64,000 bases of DNA from Ectocarpus siliculosus (taxonomy: Eukaryota; Sar; Phaeophyceae; Ectocarpales; Ectocarpaceae): contig FN649735.1 of the NCBI GenBank assembly GCA_000310025.1, forward strand, positions 3,230,318 through 3,294,317, given 5' to 3'. Positions 37,501 to 50,328 of this stretch are shown one piece after another; position 1 is the stretch's first letter, and every line of letters begins with the position of its first letter. The notes under the pieces were generated by a model. The model had not been told where the DNA came from. It was given only the letters and a program-made list of their open reading frames with translations, and did not search any database. The position numbers were made by a program, and so were the translations under genes.

Positions 37501-38539
37501 CGAAGGATCGATCAACAAGGCCGTCGCGGAAGAGCTGGATATGTTGCTCGTGGTGTGTAAAAAAAGCAGAATGAAAAGAAACGTCCCCACTACTTTCAGC
37601 TGCGAGCGAGCCTCGGCAGCTGCCAAACAAGACCCATACAGTAGTACAACGACAAATCTTTTGTCACAAACGCGCACGGTGGGGACCTACCTAGCTCTTT
37701 CTTCATTGGGCGGGACCACCGCCAACCAGCCGTTCTCGACAGTGATACTTGGCAGAACCCTCCCTGCGCAAAAATTTGAAACCATGCGCCGCGAAGGGGT
37801 GTGTGTGAGCCCAGGATCGGAGGCAAGACCGTACAAGTAGAGGGCAGGTGGTAACTGCGAGCTAAGGTCACATACTTGTGCCCGGCGGCTTCGCGTGTTG
37901 TTTAGCGGCTTCTCTTTTGTTTACTCCGGCTCTCCTTGACTGACGCTCTCTCCTGAGACATTCTCTCTCTGTCTCTGCAGGAGGCGATGAATCTGCGGAG
38001 GGAGTTTGTCGTTGACACCCTGCCGCCTAGGCCCACCACCGTGATCGTTCCCGTCGACGAGGGGGAAGAGGACAATGATGCTCCCAGCTACCAAGAGGAC
38101 GGGTAAGCCCGCCGCGGGGTGCTTCACCCGGCGCCCGGCCGCCGCCTTTTGTCAGGAGGTCCGACCCGTACATATCGAGGAGGCATTGAGTCCGCGCTAC
38201 AACAGAAGCCTACAGCGTCATTTGTTATTTCGATGAGAAAAACGCTGAGTGCCACGAAAGACTCTTTTCACGTCACATTCAAAAGAACTAAAACACTTTC
38301 AGCAACCTTTCCCATCAAGCCCACACGTATGCACACCCTTTATTTACTACAACGCAGGAGATCCCTCGAGTCTCCCGTCATAGCACCCGGACAACAGCTC
38401 CTGGCGAGAGATGGCGGTGGCAAGGGCGTCGGCAGCGGCGGCGGCGGTGGCGGCCCCCACGACGGCAGCAGGGAGTGGATCCACAGCGGGCGGCTCGCGC
38501 ACACGGGGATTTTCGTCCGCCCCCCAAGGCCAAAAAGCC

Positions 38540-38577
<38 letters not shown>

Positions 38578-40978
38578 AGCGGCAACAGAAACCCTCCCTC
38601 CTCTCCGCAGGAAAGCAGCAGCGACCAGCAGAGAAACAGCGGCGACAGCAGCAGCAGTGGCAGCCGTTCGGGCCTGCTGGAGGCGGCGGCGGCGGCGGCG
38701 GCGGACGCGGCAACGGGTCGCGACGGCGGTGAGGGGGTTGGGGTTGAGGCGGAGGCGGCGGCAGGTGACTACGGGGGTGGCAGCAAGGGCCGGTCCGAAG
38801 GGGAGGACGCCTGGTCGTGCTGCGGGAAGCCGGTCTTGAGCGCTGGCCGTGGGTGCGAGCCGCGGGAGCCGCTCGCAACGGTGAGAGACGTCGTGTTTTT
38901 TGTAATGTTCGCCAGCCGGAGCGTACGTGGTGTTTGTATTGCGCCGCATCTTTAGAGTCGCAGCTCGACGATGATGCACGGCCGCTCGCGGGGCCCGCTG
39001 ACCAGGGATATGACAAAGGCGTTGGAGGGTCCGCGGAAAGGAGTGGAACGTTAATTCACCGGCTTTCCAAGTGCCTGTTACGCTTATGGTACATGGGACC
39101 ACGCCTGAGACCTGGATGTTCCCACTCTCTTCGTGGGAAGCAACCAATCAACAGCAAAATGAAAAACACAAACTCTTGAAAAAAAGAGCCAAGCGGCAAC
39201 CTTTCGTTCGGTTCCCAGTAATACCGTTGCAGCGAGAGCAACAATAGCGGCTCTGCTTGCAGCGACAGCCCTGGGTCGAAGTGCCAAGCTTAATTTCGTG
39301 GCACTCTACTTGCGTGCCTACCACTGCCGCCGCTGCCGTCGGCCCAAGCGGACGCTTGGATACTTACCTTTTCGAACATCGTTACTTTGTTTTTCCGTCG
39401 TTGGAGCAAAACAAATAGTGGTTGATTGTGTTCAATAGTCTAGAAGCGGACACCAAACCATTACACTATAATAGTCAGCGCTGCCTAGTAAAATGGTTTG
39501 ATTTCGGTTTCTATCGTTCGTTTGTGCTGCAACACACCAAGATCATCTCCACGTATGCCGAACAAAATGTTATCGAGTGCCATGCTGGCCTCTCTCGTAA
39601 CGCTTGCCTCCCACTCTCCCGTTTGCGTCGGGCGTGGGTGCGACAGCCGGAAGACCTGCTCCTTGATACGATCGATCCGAGGTCGAGGTTGGGCCAGCCG
39701 TTGGACTTTCGGGACTTCCTCCCCCAGATAGCTTGGTTGGGGCTGTCGCCAGACCCGGGTAAGCTCATTTTTTGTTTCTTGCGCGCCCGCACCGTCCATC
39801 TGACATCCACCGTCGAAGTAGCTACATAGCTCGTCTACCCTGTGATAATCAAGGGCGGGGCAACCACGCCCGAAAAGCAACAAAGCACAGTACCTATTCC
39901 AGACTAAGCGGCGACGCTTCAGTAGTACTGATTGTCGGGCTGTTGTAATAGACATTCCTACATTGGGCCATGCCGCCTGGCTGGCACCCCTACCCTTCAC
40001 CCCACAGATGTCCAAGGCCCGCCCCGTCGACTGAATCATTTCCCATTTTCGCCTGGTCGTGAAGAGTGCCTTTCACCCACCGCGGGCGGACTCTTGCCAG
40101 AAACAACGCTTGGATGAGCCGATCTCCTCCCCCGTAGAACTTCATCAAAGCGCAAAGCAAAACGTTTGTTTGATTTCTCCATCAATCTCGCGCGGTGTGC
40201 CGTGGTCTGGTGCTGATGTTGCCTTGCGTTCACGACGAAACCCTATTCATCAGTGCGCCCTCTGCCCGGAAGCCCGGGCGACGGCACCCTCCGCCCCCAC
40301 ACCGCCCCGGAAAGGCTGACGGACGCTGCCGGGCAGTGGAGCCCTCAAGGGTGGGCAGGAGGGGACGCGAATAGAGAGTACGACCGACGAGCATCTAGGA
40401 GTAGAAACGGGGGGCTAGTGGGGGGGGTGTGGGCGAGCGGAGGAAGGAGGAGGCGTGGGCCGGGGGGGGGGTTGGGGGTAGCGCATCCCCCCTCCCTGGA
40501 CAGCGGCGTCAACACCTGGTGGAAGAACAAAACGCCCCACCAGCGGGGCGGCCGCGGTGGCGGCGGTGGCGGCGGAGGCGGCGGCGCCAACGGAAGGGGT
40601 TCGAGGACGGAGGCAGGAGAGGCGCCTCTTCTTCCGAAGCGGCACGCGTTTCTCCGCCGATCCCATCCCACCGCTACGACGGCGACGTACGCGTCGTCTC
40701 GCTCGGGCACTACCCGCAACAACGGCGACGCGCGGACGGGCGGCGGCGGGGAAAGCACTTCTACCGCCGCCGCTGCTGCTGCTCGTGCCGCAGCGTCAGC
40801 CGCGGGCGTTGATGAGTTTTGGCCAAGGACTCAGATTCTGGGGATGAACGGGGGTAGGTTGCCGACAAGAGTGAGGCAGGTGCCAATCGACAGGCCGCTC
40901 ACCGCGCCCTGCGGGAAGGTCGGGCGGCGGAGAGTGCGGACACGCGGCGGCAACAAGGGGGGCGCCAACAGACCTTGA
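34575..40978 (+). CDS. Acidic coiled-coil protein of unknown function
   Basis: Exons: 34575-34631, 35153-35290, 35824-35979, 36564-36653, 37460-37552, 37981-38102, 38358-38880, 39647-39758, 40254-40978. All phases agree, 671 aa. The N-terminus is MAVLMAKCERLRQAYSDYK. Residues about 66-195 form a charged, heptad-like coiled coil (EAETKLEEAKAELVRMTKAI, ALQDTLRNEGSINKAVAEEL). An acidic patch DEGEEDNDAPSYQED follows. Residues about 220-390 are Gly/Ser/Arg-rich with a Gly run from a GGC repeat. Exon 8 has a conserved-looking hydrophobic block, LDFRDFLPQIAWLGLSPDP. The C-terminal 240 residues are Gly/Arg-rich and basic. I recognise no family; a cytoskeletal or scaffold role is only a guess. A further 5' exon cannot be excluded. 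Confidence 0.65.
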
Positions 40979-41689
40979 GAGAAGAAGGAAGAGCACCTGT
41001 CAATCCTTGGTACCATAGACAATGTGGTACATACCATAGACTACATGTACGAGGTTCAGGAAAACTCGGGTGTGGGTCCGATGGTACAGTAGTGCACAGC
41101 CCTTACTATTTTAGTCTAAAGTTCGCGAGATAGGCACGCTTAGCTGGTACCACGTAATAGATGTTGCGTGTTATCTACGAACGTGCGAGACAGGCTAGAC
41201 GTATTTATTTGTGGTCGGTTACGATCCACGAACGATGCGAGGTTCCACAGTAGTATAGGAAATGCGCTTGCTTGTGATAACGGCTAACTAGAACGGTTGT
41301 GTCAAAGCAACGGCAGCAAGATGGCGAGCTATTGACTACGTACCGGCCGGTTCGGCGTGCGAAAACGAGTGGTTCTGCGAGACGACGAAGTGAATGTCAC
41401 CAGACTCAGGACAAACGCATCATTTTCTGCCCTACCCATTTACTACTACTTACTGTAACTAACGTTTCATTTCTCGACTTTTGGTGAGACTTGTGGTGCG
41501 CTCTCTCCGACCCGTCTGGCCCTGTCACTACCAAAACTAATTTTACCAGCTCGGCTTGAGGATAGTCCCACGATATAGGCCTGAAATGTACCAACACACA
41601 CCTCGATGCATGTGTGGCCATCTGATTTTTAGCGCGAGATTCAACCAGTGTGGTGAATGGCGGTACGTACGGAGACAACACGTGATTTC

Positions 41690-41782
41690 TGGGTGCCAGT
41701 TGGACCGGCACGGACATTATTAGGTACTGACCGGAGACCGGACCGGTTTTAATCTGAAAAACAACAACAACAACAACCTCAA
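41690..41782 (+). repeat. CAA-tailed repeat, family C, copy 1
   Basis: Reads TTATTAGGTACTGACCGGAG then ACCGGACCGGTTTTAATCTG, ending in AACAACAACAACAAC. The simple tail following a shared 3' block is the pattern of a short retrotransposed element. Other copies are at 42530, 45150 and 57935. Confidence 0.55.
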
Positions 41783-41850
41783 CAAACGGTACGATACAAG
41801 ACATATGGGGAGTGGGAGCCCCTAATGGGAAACGCATGACGATCTTTAGG

Positions 41851-42000
41851 CCACGTAAGGTACCCCACCCCCTTGGACCGATCTTCAAGCTCGAATAATA
41901 AAAACACACACAAGATGTACTAGTATCATACACCAAGCGATATATTCCCGTAAAGCTCTCCACGACGGTTTACGGTTGTCATTTTTCGGCACCATCGGTG
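41851..42000 (+). repeat. MITE family M, left-end fragment
   Basis: CCACGTAAGGTACCCCACCC then CCTTGGACCGATCTTCAAGC follows the left arm of the copies at 26341 and 47915. No matching right arm was found. Confidence 0.45.
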
Positions 42001-42529
42001 CTGTTATTATGCGGAGCGTACACAAACAGCAGTAGTTGTCGCTTTGAAAGTCGGTCCATGGATTGGGGTTTGGCATCTTGATGCGACCCTTCCTTATTAT
42101 TGTTGTCATGATATATGCAAGCACGCACAGACCTCAACCATCGGTGTAGCACAGCCTCACACCTCACACCCGGACGCATAGTTTTCTCGAAGTTATCGCA
42201 CCCTAATGCCACCACTGCGAGGGAGTGGCGCCATCAGTCGCAGTCTTACGGCCGTGCACAACCTTCAAGTTACAACAGGAGGTGGCAACAACGCAGGAAA
42301 TGGAAGTGTATGTCAACGGCCCGCCCGTCAAAGACCCGCAGCGCGGTCTGTATCTAGAGCTAACTTGGCGCACGAAAATCCCACCAAAATACGAGCCTTA
42401 GACTAGATCCAGCTCTGTTGGATAATCGAATCCGGGCTCCCTTTTCCAGCACCCCCCCGACGAACCGCTCGCTGGTATTGTACTCTCGTGACCACGGGCT
42501 GAGAGTCTTTGCTAGATTTTGGCATTTAG

Positions 42530-42582
42530 CAATTGGCATACGGTTTAATGTGAAGACAACAACAACAACAACAACAACAATT
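42530..42582 (+). repeat. CAA-tailed repeat, family C, 3' end
   Basis: ACGGTTTAATGTGAAGAC followed by an ACA/CAA run of about 27 bases. It shares the 3' block of the copies at 41690, 45150 and 57935. Confidence 0.5.
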
Positions 42583-43096
42583 GTTGAATGCCAAAAATGG
42601 TTGGATCTGATATATATTTAAGGAATGTAATAAAAACACACAGAAAGACTACATTTTTTTTTTTTCTTAATATATATGACACCACGAAACCATCTCCATC
42701 ATAGAAAAGAGTCTACATTTTCTACGTTCTTTATTGTTGTGAGGTTCTCCATAGAAACGACAAGTGACGGCTTGTGCATCGTCGGAATGCCAAACAGGCA
42801 CCGTGCTGGCTGCAGAGACGCCAGACGTCAGCCTGCACCACTGGTTCGCCGCACCTCGCTCTTCGTTCTGGGTGCCCTACGAAGCATGGAAGTGCGACAA
42901 CGCAGAAGAACCTGCCCGCCGAGTAACGCCGACAAGCTCTAATACTTCTCCTGATAGACGTGAGAGACAGCGTGTCCGGTTCCATCAAAGGGCAGCCACA
43001 GCAGCAGCAGTCAACACAAAACAAAATTCACACACTCGTCTTGTTCGACCCTTTGCTGCGTATACGCTTGGAGGGAGGGCTCTCGTCGGGTAAGCC

Positions 43097-46000
43097 ATGC
43101 TACCGTACAGCCCAGGAAACCGCGGCGGCGGCGGCGGCGGCGGCGGCAACGACCCCTGCAGCATCATCAAAAGCGTCAGCAGCAGCAAGAGGGGAGGGTG
43201 CGGCTGCTGCCGAACGGTGAACCTGGTGAGCCGACGAACCTTTGTGTTTGTCTTCGCGGCTGGGCTTCTCGGAGCCGCGCTCGTGCTCCTCCTCTCGGCC
43301 GGCGACCGCGACAGATCCTCTTCGCTCTCGTCGTCGTTGCCGTCGACCTCAGCGACGACTGGCTTCAAGGCAACGATCCCGCCGGGATCGCAGCAGCAGA
43401 GCGACCTGCAGGAGCTCCGAGGCGGCGGCGGCGGCGACACCTCCCCATCATCAAACACGGAAACGAGCGGAGGAATAGCGGAAGAGGAGGAGGAGGGAGA
43501 GGGGGGCGACAAGCCCAAGATCACGGTGAGACAGGCGGAGGGCCGAGGCGCTGGGGGGGGCAAGGTGTCCGTCTTCGTCTACGACGGCGTGCCCGAGCTG
43601 GACCACTCGTGGCTGGTGCCGTGCTACCGACAAGTTCGCGATGGCGTCTCCCCGTGGCAGGACGAGAGAGCGGACATGGCGCAGGACATGGGGGAAATAT
43701 GGCTGCACCGGTACGCAAACCCCACCCCTCCCTAATACTGCTGTTTGATCCGGCTGGTGGGTGCTTCTTCTGTGCTCACAGATGGGTGTTGTTCCCTACG
43801 CGCCAGGGGGGCACACATGTAGCGTTTGCCGTGCCTGCGTTTAATTTTTAACACGTCTGCTGGTGTGGTTAGAAACAACAACACACGCTGCTTGTTGCGG
43901 TGCTGGCTCTCGGCATGAACAACACCAGTTCTGTTTGGCAGGTGCACGTTACAATAGATGCGGCGATTACTTTCTAGAGGCGCATCAGGCTCCGGCTGGG
44001 AGTATTGCATGTACAGCCGGTTTCCCTCCACTCACTGAAAAGACTCCACCAGATCCCGTTCGACTGTGGGTATATCTCGAATGGGTAGTCTTTCTGTGTG
44101 TGTTTTTATTATTCCTTGATGTACAGGCGGCGTAGAGGCACCGCTTGGACAGGGTGAATGAAGTACTGCCCTCCCGGGTTTTTGTCATTTGACCTCTTTT
44201 TTTATTTAACTAGTCCACAGAGTGGTGGCTACGGTTTACCAGCAATCCTTTTCAATAGAAAGTAGGAGTTGCGATACTGTACATTCGAGATAAATAATTT
44301 TCCATAATCCAGCGATTCTCCCCTCTTGTGGATAACAGGCACCACAAGACAGTTTAGTGGCCATCTTGTGCATCGGACTATATGTTGTGCTTTTCTAATA
44401 TGATTCTCGAATGAGCGGCCTCCGAACGGTCGTGTGAACAAGAACGTGCTGGTGCTCTATTGGTCGTGGCCCCGATAAAAAGAAGGTCGACGGAATGTTT
44501 GCCACACCACCCTCGAATCTCGGACCCAAGACTGCTTGTACCATGGGTACTCTTGTGTTAGGTCTCGCCACCAACCAGTCTCCACCCGGTTGTTTTCTCT
44601 CTTGCAACGACCAACACCGAACGATCTTGTTGAGCCTATTACCCAGCGGGGAGATGCCGTATCGCTGTATGCTGCACGGGTAACCGTAGAAGCACAGTAT
44701 ATAGTGCTTTACGCTAACGCTATGGATTCATTACTGATCTATCCCGAACGGACTCTTTTAAGTATATCTGTGGAAGAGATGGAGATGTGTTCTTGTAAGT
44801 ACGAAAAATAACAAGATACGATTCTCTGTCGAAAATGCTAAGTTTGTAACTTCGGATTGTCTCTCAAGTCTGGTTTGTAAGCACAGGTGTCCAACGGACA
44901 GCGGTACTTTGCTGCAACACAAGATACGATCCTCTGTCGAAAATGCAAAGTTTGCAACTTCGGGTAGTCTCTCAAGCCTGGTTTGTAAGCACAGGTATCC
45001 AACGGACAGCGGTACTTTGCTGCATGCACGAAATGGGGCGGTGGGTAGCTCGAGTCCCTTACATAACCCCGCTTGTGTACCCCCCGGCTTTGCTGCGGGG
45101 AAAGCCCCAACCACACCACGATGGATTGAGGAAAAGCATGCAGTTAGTTGGACCAGCCCGGATGCATTAGAAGGTAATGAGCGGAGACCAGAACGAGTTT
45201 TAATGTGAAGCTGACAACAACAATGCAGCAGCCCATGCACGCACCCTTGTCCCCTGCCCCCCTCCCCCGCCCCGGTTCGCCCCCCCCCCCCCAACAACAT
45301 CAAATGACACTGGCAAGAGAAGGTAGTACAGTACCTGGGATAGTCTGTTCGCCAGAGAATGAGCACCGCGCTGGGTGAGACCGTATGTAGCTACGTGTGG
45401 CAGGTCCACGAGAGAGATGTCAAGAATGAGAGCAGCTCGGTGGGTTTCAGGACTGATAGACTCTTTCCCACCCGCTCACCACCACCACCCCCTGTTTTCT
45501 CTCTTGCACTTGGTGTTTTAGCGCAATGCTCGCTCACCCGTGGAGAGTAGCCAACCCGGAGGAAGCCGACCTGTTCTACGTGCCCATGTATCCGGTGCTG
45601 AGCACGAAGCTGGGCAACAACAGGTCAGAGGTTTTTACTCCTGTATGCGCATTTTGTGGGATTCTAAATGTCTAGGTTGTCTCCTTTTTTCGTGTCTTGT
45701 TTGTCATCTCAGGGTACGCGAGAAGTTTCATCCAGCGCACATACAGCAGTAGTCATGCAGGTTTTTCGAAGTAAGCAAACATACTGGATACAGTATAGAA
45801 CAGGCTAGGTTGGGGTTAGGGTTAGGATTGGTATGCGTGCCCCCAGCCTGGTCTATTTTCGTAATAAACTTACTTTCTTTGCGTAGGCAATCCCGCACAT
45901 ACCTAGGTACCCCCCGCCGAAGTGCCGAACATTTTTTCGGTTATTTTGCTCCTCTTGGGGCGTGCTCAAAGCCCGCTTCGCTCAAGCCGCTTACGGGGGA

Positions 46001-49000
46001 CGACACATGGTGTGCTAATACTAGTCTAGTGTCATAGCGACGAACGTTACACGCATGCTTTGAGCGGGACAGGTGCTGTCGATGCAAACGTATCCGTTGT
46101 GTGTGATGATTGCTTTGCTTGAGGGTACTGATATCCTTCCCCGATGTTTTCGCTTTACTCTTTCATGGCAGCTCCGTTTGGAGGGGGAGAGAGCCCCCGC
46201 CCTCCCAGTCAGTGTCCGTTTTGTCCCGCTTTCGTTTTCGGAAAGCCCTCAAACGACAAGTATCTAACGCCGCCGTTTCGACACTATCATATCGATCATC
46301 CTGGTGTATACTTCGTAGTAATGAAGCTTTGAAAATCCGTCCATGGGGGGGGGGGGGTGTACTCAATAGTCGTGCATGCCGTAGTCGTTTGACCATTGAC
46401 CTCGCATCCCTACAAAGACGGGACGGAGCACTCCGGGTTCTCACCGGACCAGGCTCTCACATCACCAAGCGCGAAGCACCGTGAGGTATTCGGCGAGTCG
46501 CATGAAGGGTGCGCTGCAACCTGCTAAGTGTGTTCGGCATCCGGTCCATGGGGGGGTGTACTCATAGTCGTGCAAGCCGTAGTCGTTTGACCATTGACCT
46601 CGCATCCCTACAAAGCCGGGACGGAGCACGCCGGGTTCTCACCGGACCAGGCTCTCACATCATGGACCGGGGGGGGTGATTTTTTTCGTTATGTCACCTA
46701 CGGTATTTGTCGCGACTCTGCTGTCCACGGTCGAGAGTCTTCGAACCCGCAGACCTTTCCTGATCATAAGCCGTTGTGTAAGTATAGGGGGCGAGACCCC
46801 TCCTCCGGGTTGGCATTTTTAGAGTGTAACAACAACAACAACGGTTCCTGTGTAAAGGGTGGTTCTCTGTCTTCTTAATAAATGGTCTGAGGCGGAATAC
46901 AACAGATCGCCAAGGATGAGGCCGGTGCAAACCCTGACACGGATGGGAAGCTGTGTCTCCATAGTTATTGTATGAAAAATATATTCATAGTAGCACTAAA
47001 ACTCTTCCCGAACACAAACCTATCTTCGGTGGCAGGTGCGGGGGCAAGACGCACGACGAGCTCATCAACACCTCTGTCGAGTACCTCGCCTTGTCCAGCG
47101 TCTACTTCCGCCGCTTCGGCGGCGCCGACCACACGCTTGTGTGCGCTTGGTGGAACTGCAAGTCGGCGCTGGGGCCGAAGCCCCGGATGCTACTGCGCCG
47201 CACGGTCGTCGGGATCAACGAGAAGATGCTTGAGTGGACCAGGTGCGCGCGCGGGCGGCGGAGTCTGGCTCTCATTCTGTTTACCGGTGGGGGGGGGGGG
47301 GGGATCCTTGATATGAATGCTTTTTGGCTGTTAAACCCAAATGGGGGGGGAGGGGGCTAGAGCTGGGCAGGATATATCCTTGATGTGAGTGCCTCACTCT
47401 TATTGGCTGCTACATGTAGCCGCACGATGGTGTGGGGGGGTAAAGCTGGGCGGGGGATCCTTGATATGAACGCCTCACTTTTTTTTCTTTATTGCCTCGA
47501 GACTGGTGTGGGGGCCCGACGAGCTGTTTTTTGTCGGTAACCGGGGTTGTAGCGTCACCCACACCTACGTACGGGGCACGCCGTGCGTTGGTTGTTGGAT
47601 TCCTACAAGTAGAGAGAACGGTTTGGCCAAGTCGATCGGTATTGGAGGAGCCTCGTGGTAATTTACTAACCAATCGCGTTATTGCCCCGCAACGTGTCGC
47701 CCCGCAACGACAGGTGGGGGTGCGGGTTGGACAAGATGGTCACCATCCCCTACACGGCGAGCAGCGTCCTCACCACCAGCGAGATGATCGGGGGGCGCGC
47801 GGCTGAGGACCGAGATATACCCTTCTTTTTCGTGGGCACGGCCCGGGGTCGCCCGGAGCGCCAAAACTTGGACGTGAGTCATCACATCATCATCGCGAGA
47901 AAGGAAGACTCACGCACCGATGTGACGCTAGATATCAGACCCCCAGGGCCGATTTTCTTCAACAAAAGCTCGATTACTCCCACCACGAAGAGGATGCGTT
48001 AATCCGACGATATGTTTTTGGAAAAGCGCTTGAACGAAACGAGACACTGTCATTTTCGGTGCCGTCATTTCTTTCTGCTGTGGAGTACTCGAGGGTTGAA
48101 AATCGGTCCAGAGGGTGTAATGTCTTACGTCATGCCACCTGCGGTAGGTTCCTCCCGCCCTTCGGGTCTCTTCTGGTTGTATCTGGTCTCGAAATAGGAC
48201 TGAGGGTAAGTATTAAAGTACGTTCGAAAAATACTGCTGTGTCTTCTCTGATATGCTGATGGAAGAAGACTGGGGGGCGCAACTCAGTCTCGTACGGGCG
48301 TTCCAATGTTGCTTTTTGCAGAACAAATATGTGACTATTCTTCTTGTATTTTTCTTGGCGTCTTTTGGACGGTGTGATAGTGAACCTGCCATGATACCCC
48401 CGATGCGTTGGTCATATACGCACAGTAATCGTGGTGTCGATATACGAGGGTGGTGTGACAGAGATCCTCGACCCTCTTATATCTCGGAGCCCCCCTCTTG
48501 CACCGGAATAAGAGGGTACCCATCCTCGACCCCCTTATATCGGAGCCCCCTCTTGGAATACAAGAGGGTACCCAACTACACGACATGTACAGCAGGACGA
48601 GTCCGTGACAACCTGTTTCGGCCCTCCTATACATATAAGAACCCCCTCTTACTCGGCGGTACTCTTATATATCGGAGCCACGACCGTACGTTCGATTCTA
48701 ACGGATCTTTGCATCGTTGGCGTGCCGAATTTCCTTCAGGTGGTGACGGGCATGGCGGAGGGCAGTGTCATGATGCTCGGCGATCATCAATCGGACTGGG
48801 GCATGAACTCGACGCAGTACGCAGCACACATTGCCCGCAGCAGGTGCGACTGCTGCTGCGACTGCTGCTGCTGCTGCTGCTGAAGCGTGGATGTGAAGAA
48901 CATGCGTATTTTGGTAGAACCCTACTGTAGCCGTGTACTTCTTGTTTGGTGTACACGTGTGGTATTTTTTTTTTTTTTTTACCACTTAGAACGTCAAGAG

Positions 49001-50282
49001 TCGCGTTGTCTGCGATAGCACGCATTCATTCGACGCCAGCGTATGAAGAATGAAGAGCCTGCAATGGTTTCGCGTTGTGAACACTGCTGTCTTCCGTGCT
49101 GTACAGCAGTTCGATCGCCCTCTTGTGTTCTCCTTAACATAAGGTACCTTTTTGTTGTTGTTTGTTCACCGTAATAAGGCCCAGCTATAATATAACTACG
49201 CAGCACGGAACACGACATAGCAGCATAAGTAGGTGCCGTATGTGACACAAGATGCCACACCCCCGCAACCGTTTTTCACAAACACGAATACTCCACAGCA
49301 GATATAGTGGCGGTGGCTAAAATGGTGGCGATGAAATTGCCTCGTTGAGATCTTTTCGATTGGCTATCGTTTGGTGTTGGCATCCTCTTCGTCGTGGATG
49401 GGTGGAGCTTTGGAAATGGGTTTGAGAGGGGTGTGGTATATTGCGTCATGTCACATACGGTACTTTTATTAGATCGAAAGAATGCTGAAATCAGACCGTC
49501 GTCGTCTACAACAACAACCTCCACCCACTGTAAAGGCTTCAACACGTCCCCTTGGACTACTATTGTTGAGGTATTTTCTCGAACAGGTAGTAAATCTGTT
49601 TCTGCTGCATGATGTGTTTTATCGAGAAGAAGAAGAGGAGACGATTTATCGAACTTGAACTGACGGATGCTTCCGTCGATCGACATCCCCTTCGACTGTG
49701 GTGTTATCTCGAACCGGCAATCTGTCTACGTTTGTTTATTTTCTAAAGAACCAAGAAGAAATGTGCTACTTGTAGTGAAACTCGAACCTACGGGTGCTTC
49801 GGTCGGTCGATCGAGCAGGTTCTGCTTCTGCCCCAGGGGGGACACGGAATCGAGCCGCCGCATCTTCGACGCCGTTGCCGCGGGCTGTACGCCGATCGTC
49901 ACGGAGGCTTCGGTCGCCGTCCTGCCGTTCTCCGAGTGAGTGCTTTCTTGACACGGGGGATATCCTGTTGGTGTTTGGGGGGGGGGGGGGGGGGGTGATC
50001 CCTGTAACCAAGGCTCNNNNNNNNNNGTGGAGGGGGGGGGGGTCTTCGGTGACCGTCCTCAAGTTCTCCGAGTCAGTTCCCGTCGTTATGGTGTTTGGGA
50101 CGGGTCGTGACAGGAAAAATGGAAGGTGGTTGACAGTTCGGGGGCACCACCGGGGAGGGGGGGGGGGGGGGTCTTGTGTATCTTTTTTTCTTCAACCTTA
50201 TCTCTTGGTTTGTTCGCTAATTTTGTCTATTCCGTTCCCTCGGTCGTTTTTTTGCTTTCTCGGGGCGGGTGCGGGGTGCGCC

Positions 50283-50328
<46 letters not shown>

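Larger units (their letters stand above)
40979..43096. other. Intergenic region with repeat fragments
   Basis: No gene recognised. It contains two CAA-tailed repeat copies (about 41690-41782 and 42530-42582), a MITE family M fragment from about 41851, and AT-rich sequence near 42600-42680. The end should hold the promoter and 5' UTR of the gene starting at 43097. Confidence 0.6.

Noticed and set aside
38411-38839. Ala/Arg-rich plus-strand frame in the coiled-coil gene
   Set aside because: Alternative frame of the GGC-repeat exon. The chosen frame is fixed by phase from exons 6 and 8.
38347-39147. Long minus-strand frames over the coiled-coil gene's Gly-rich exon
   Set aside because: Shadow of GGC repeats; Ala/Arg/Pro runs only.
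46358-46484. True tRNA gene in the SINE-like repeat
   Set aside because: Box-like motifs are present, but I cannot fold a proper cloverleaf with acceptor and anticodon stems, and the unit recurs with its non-tRNA flanks.
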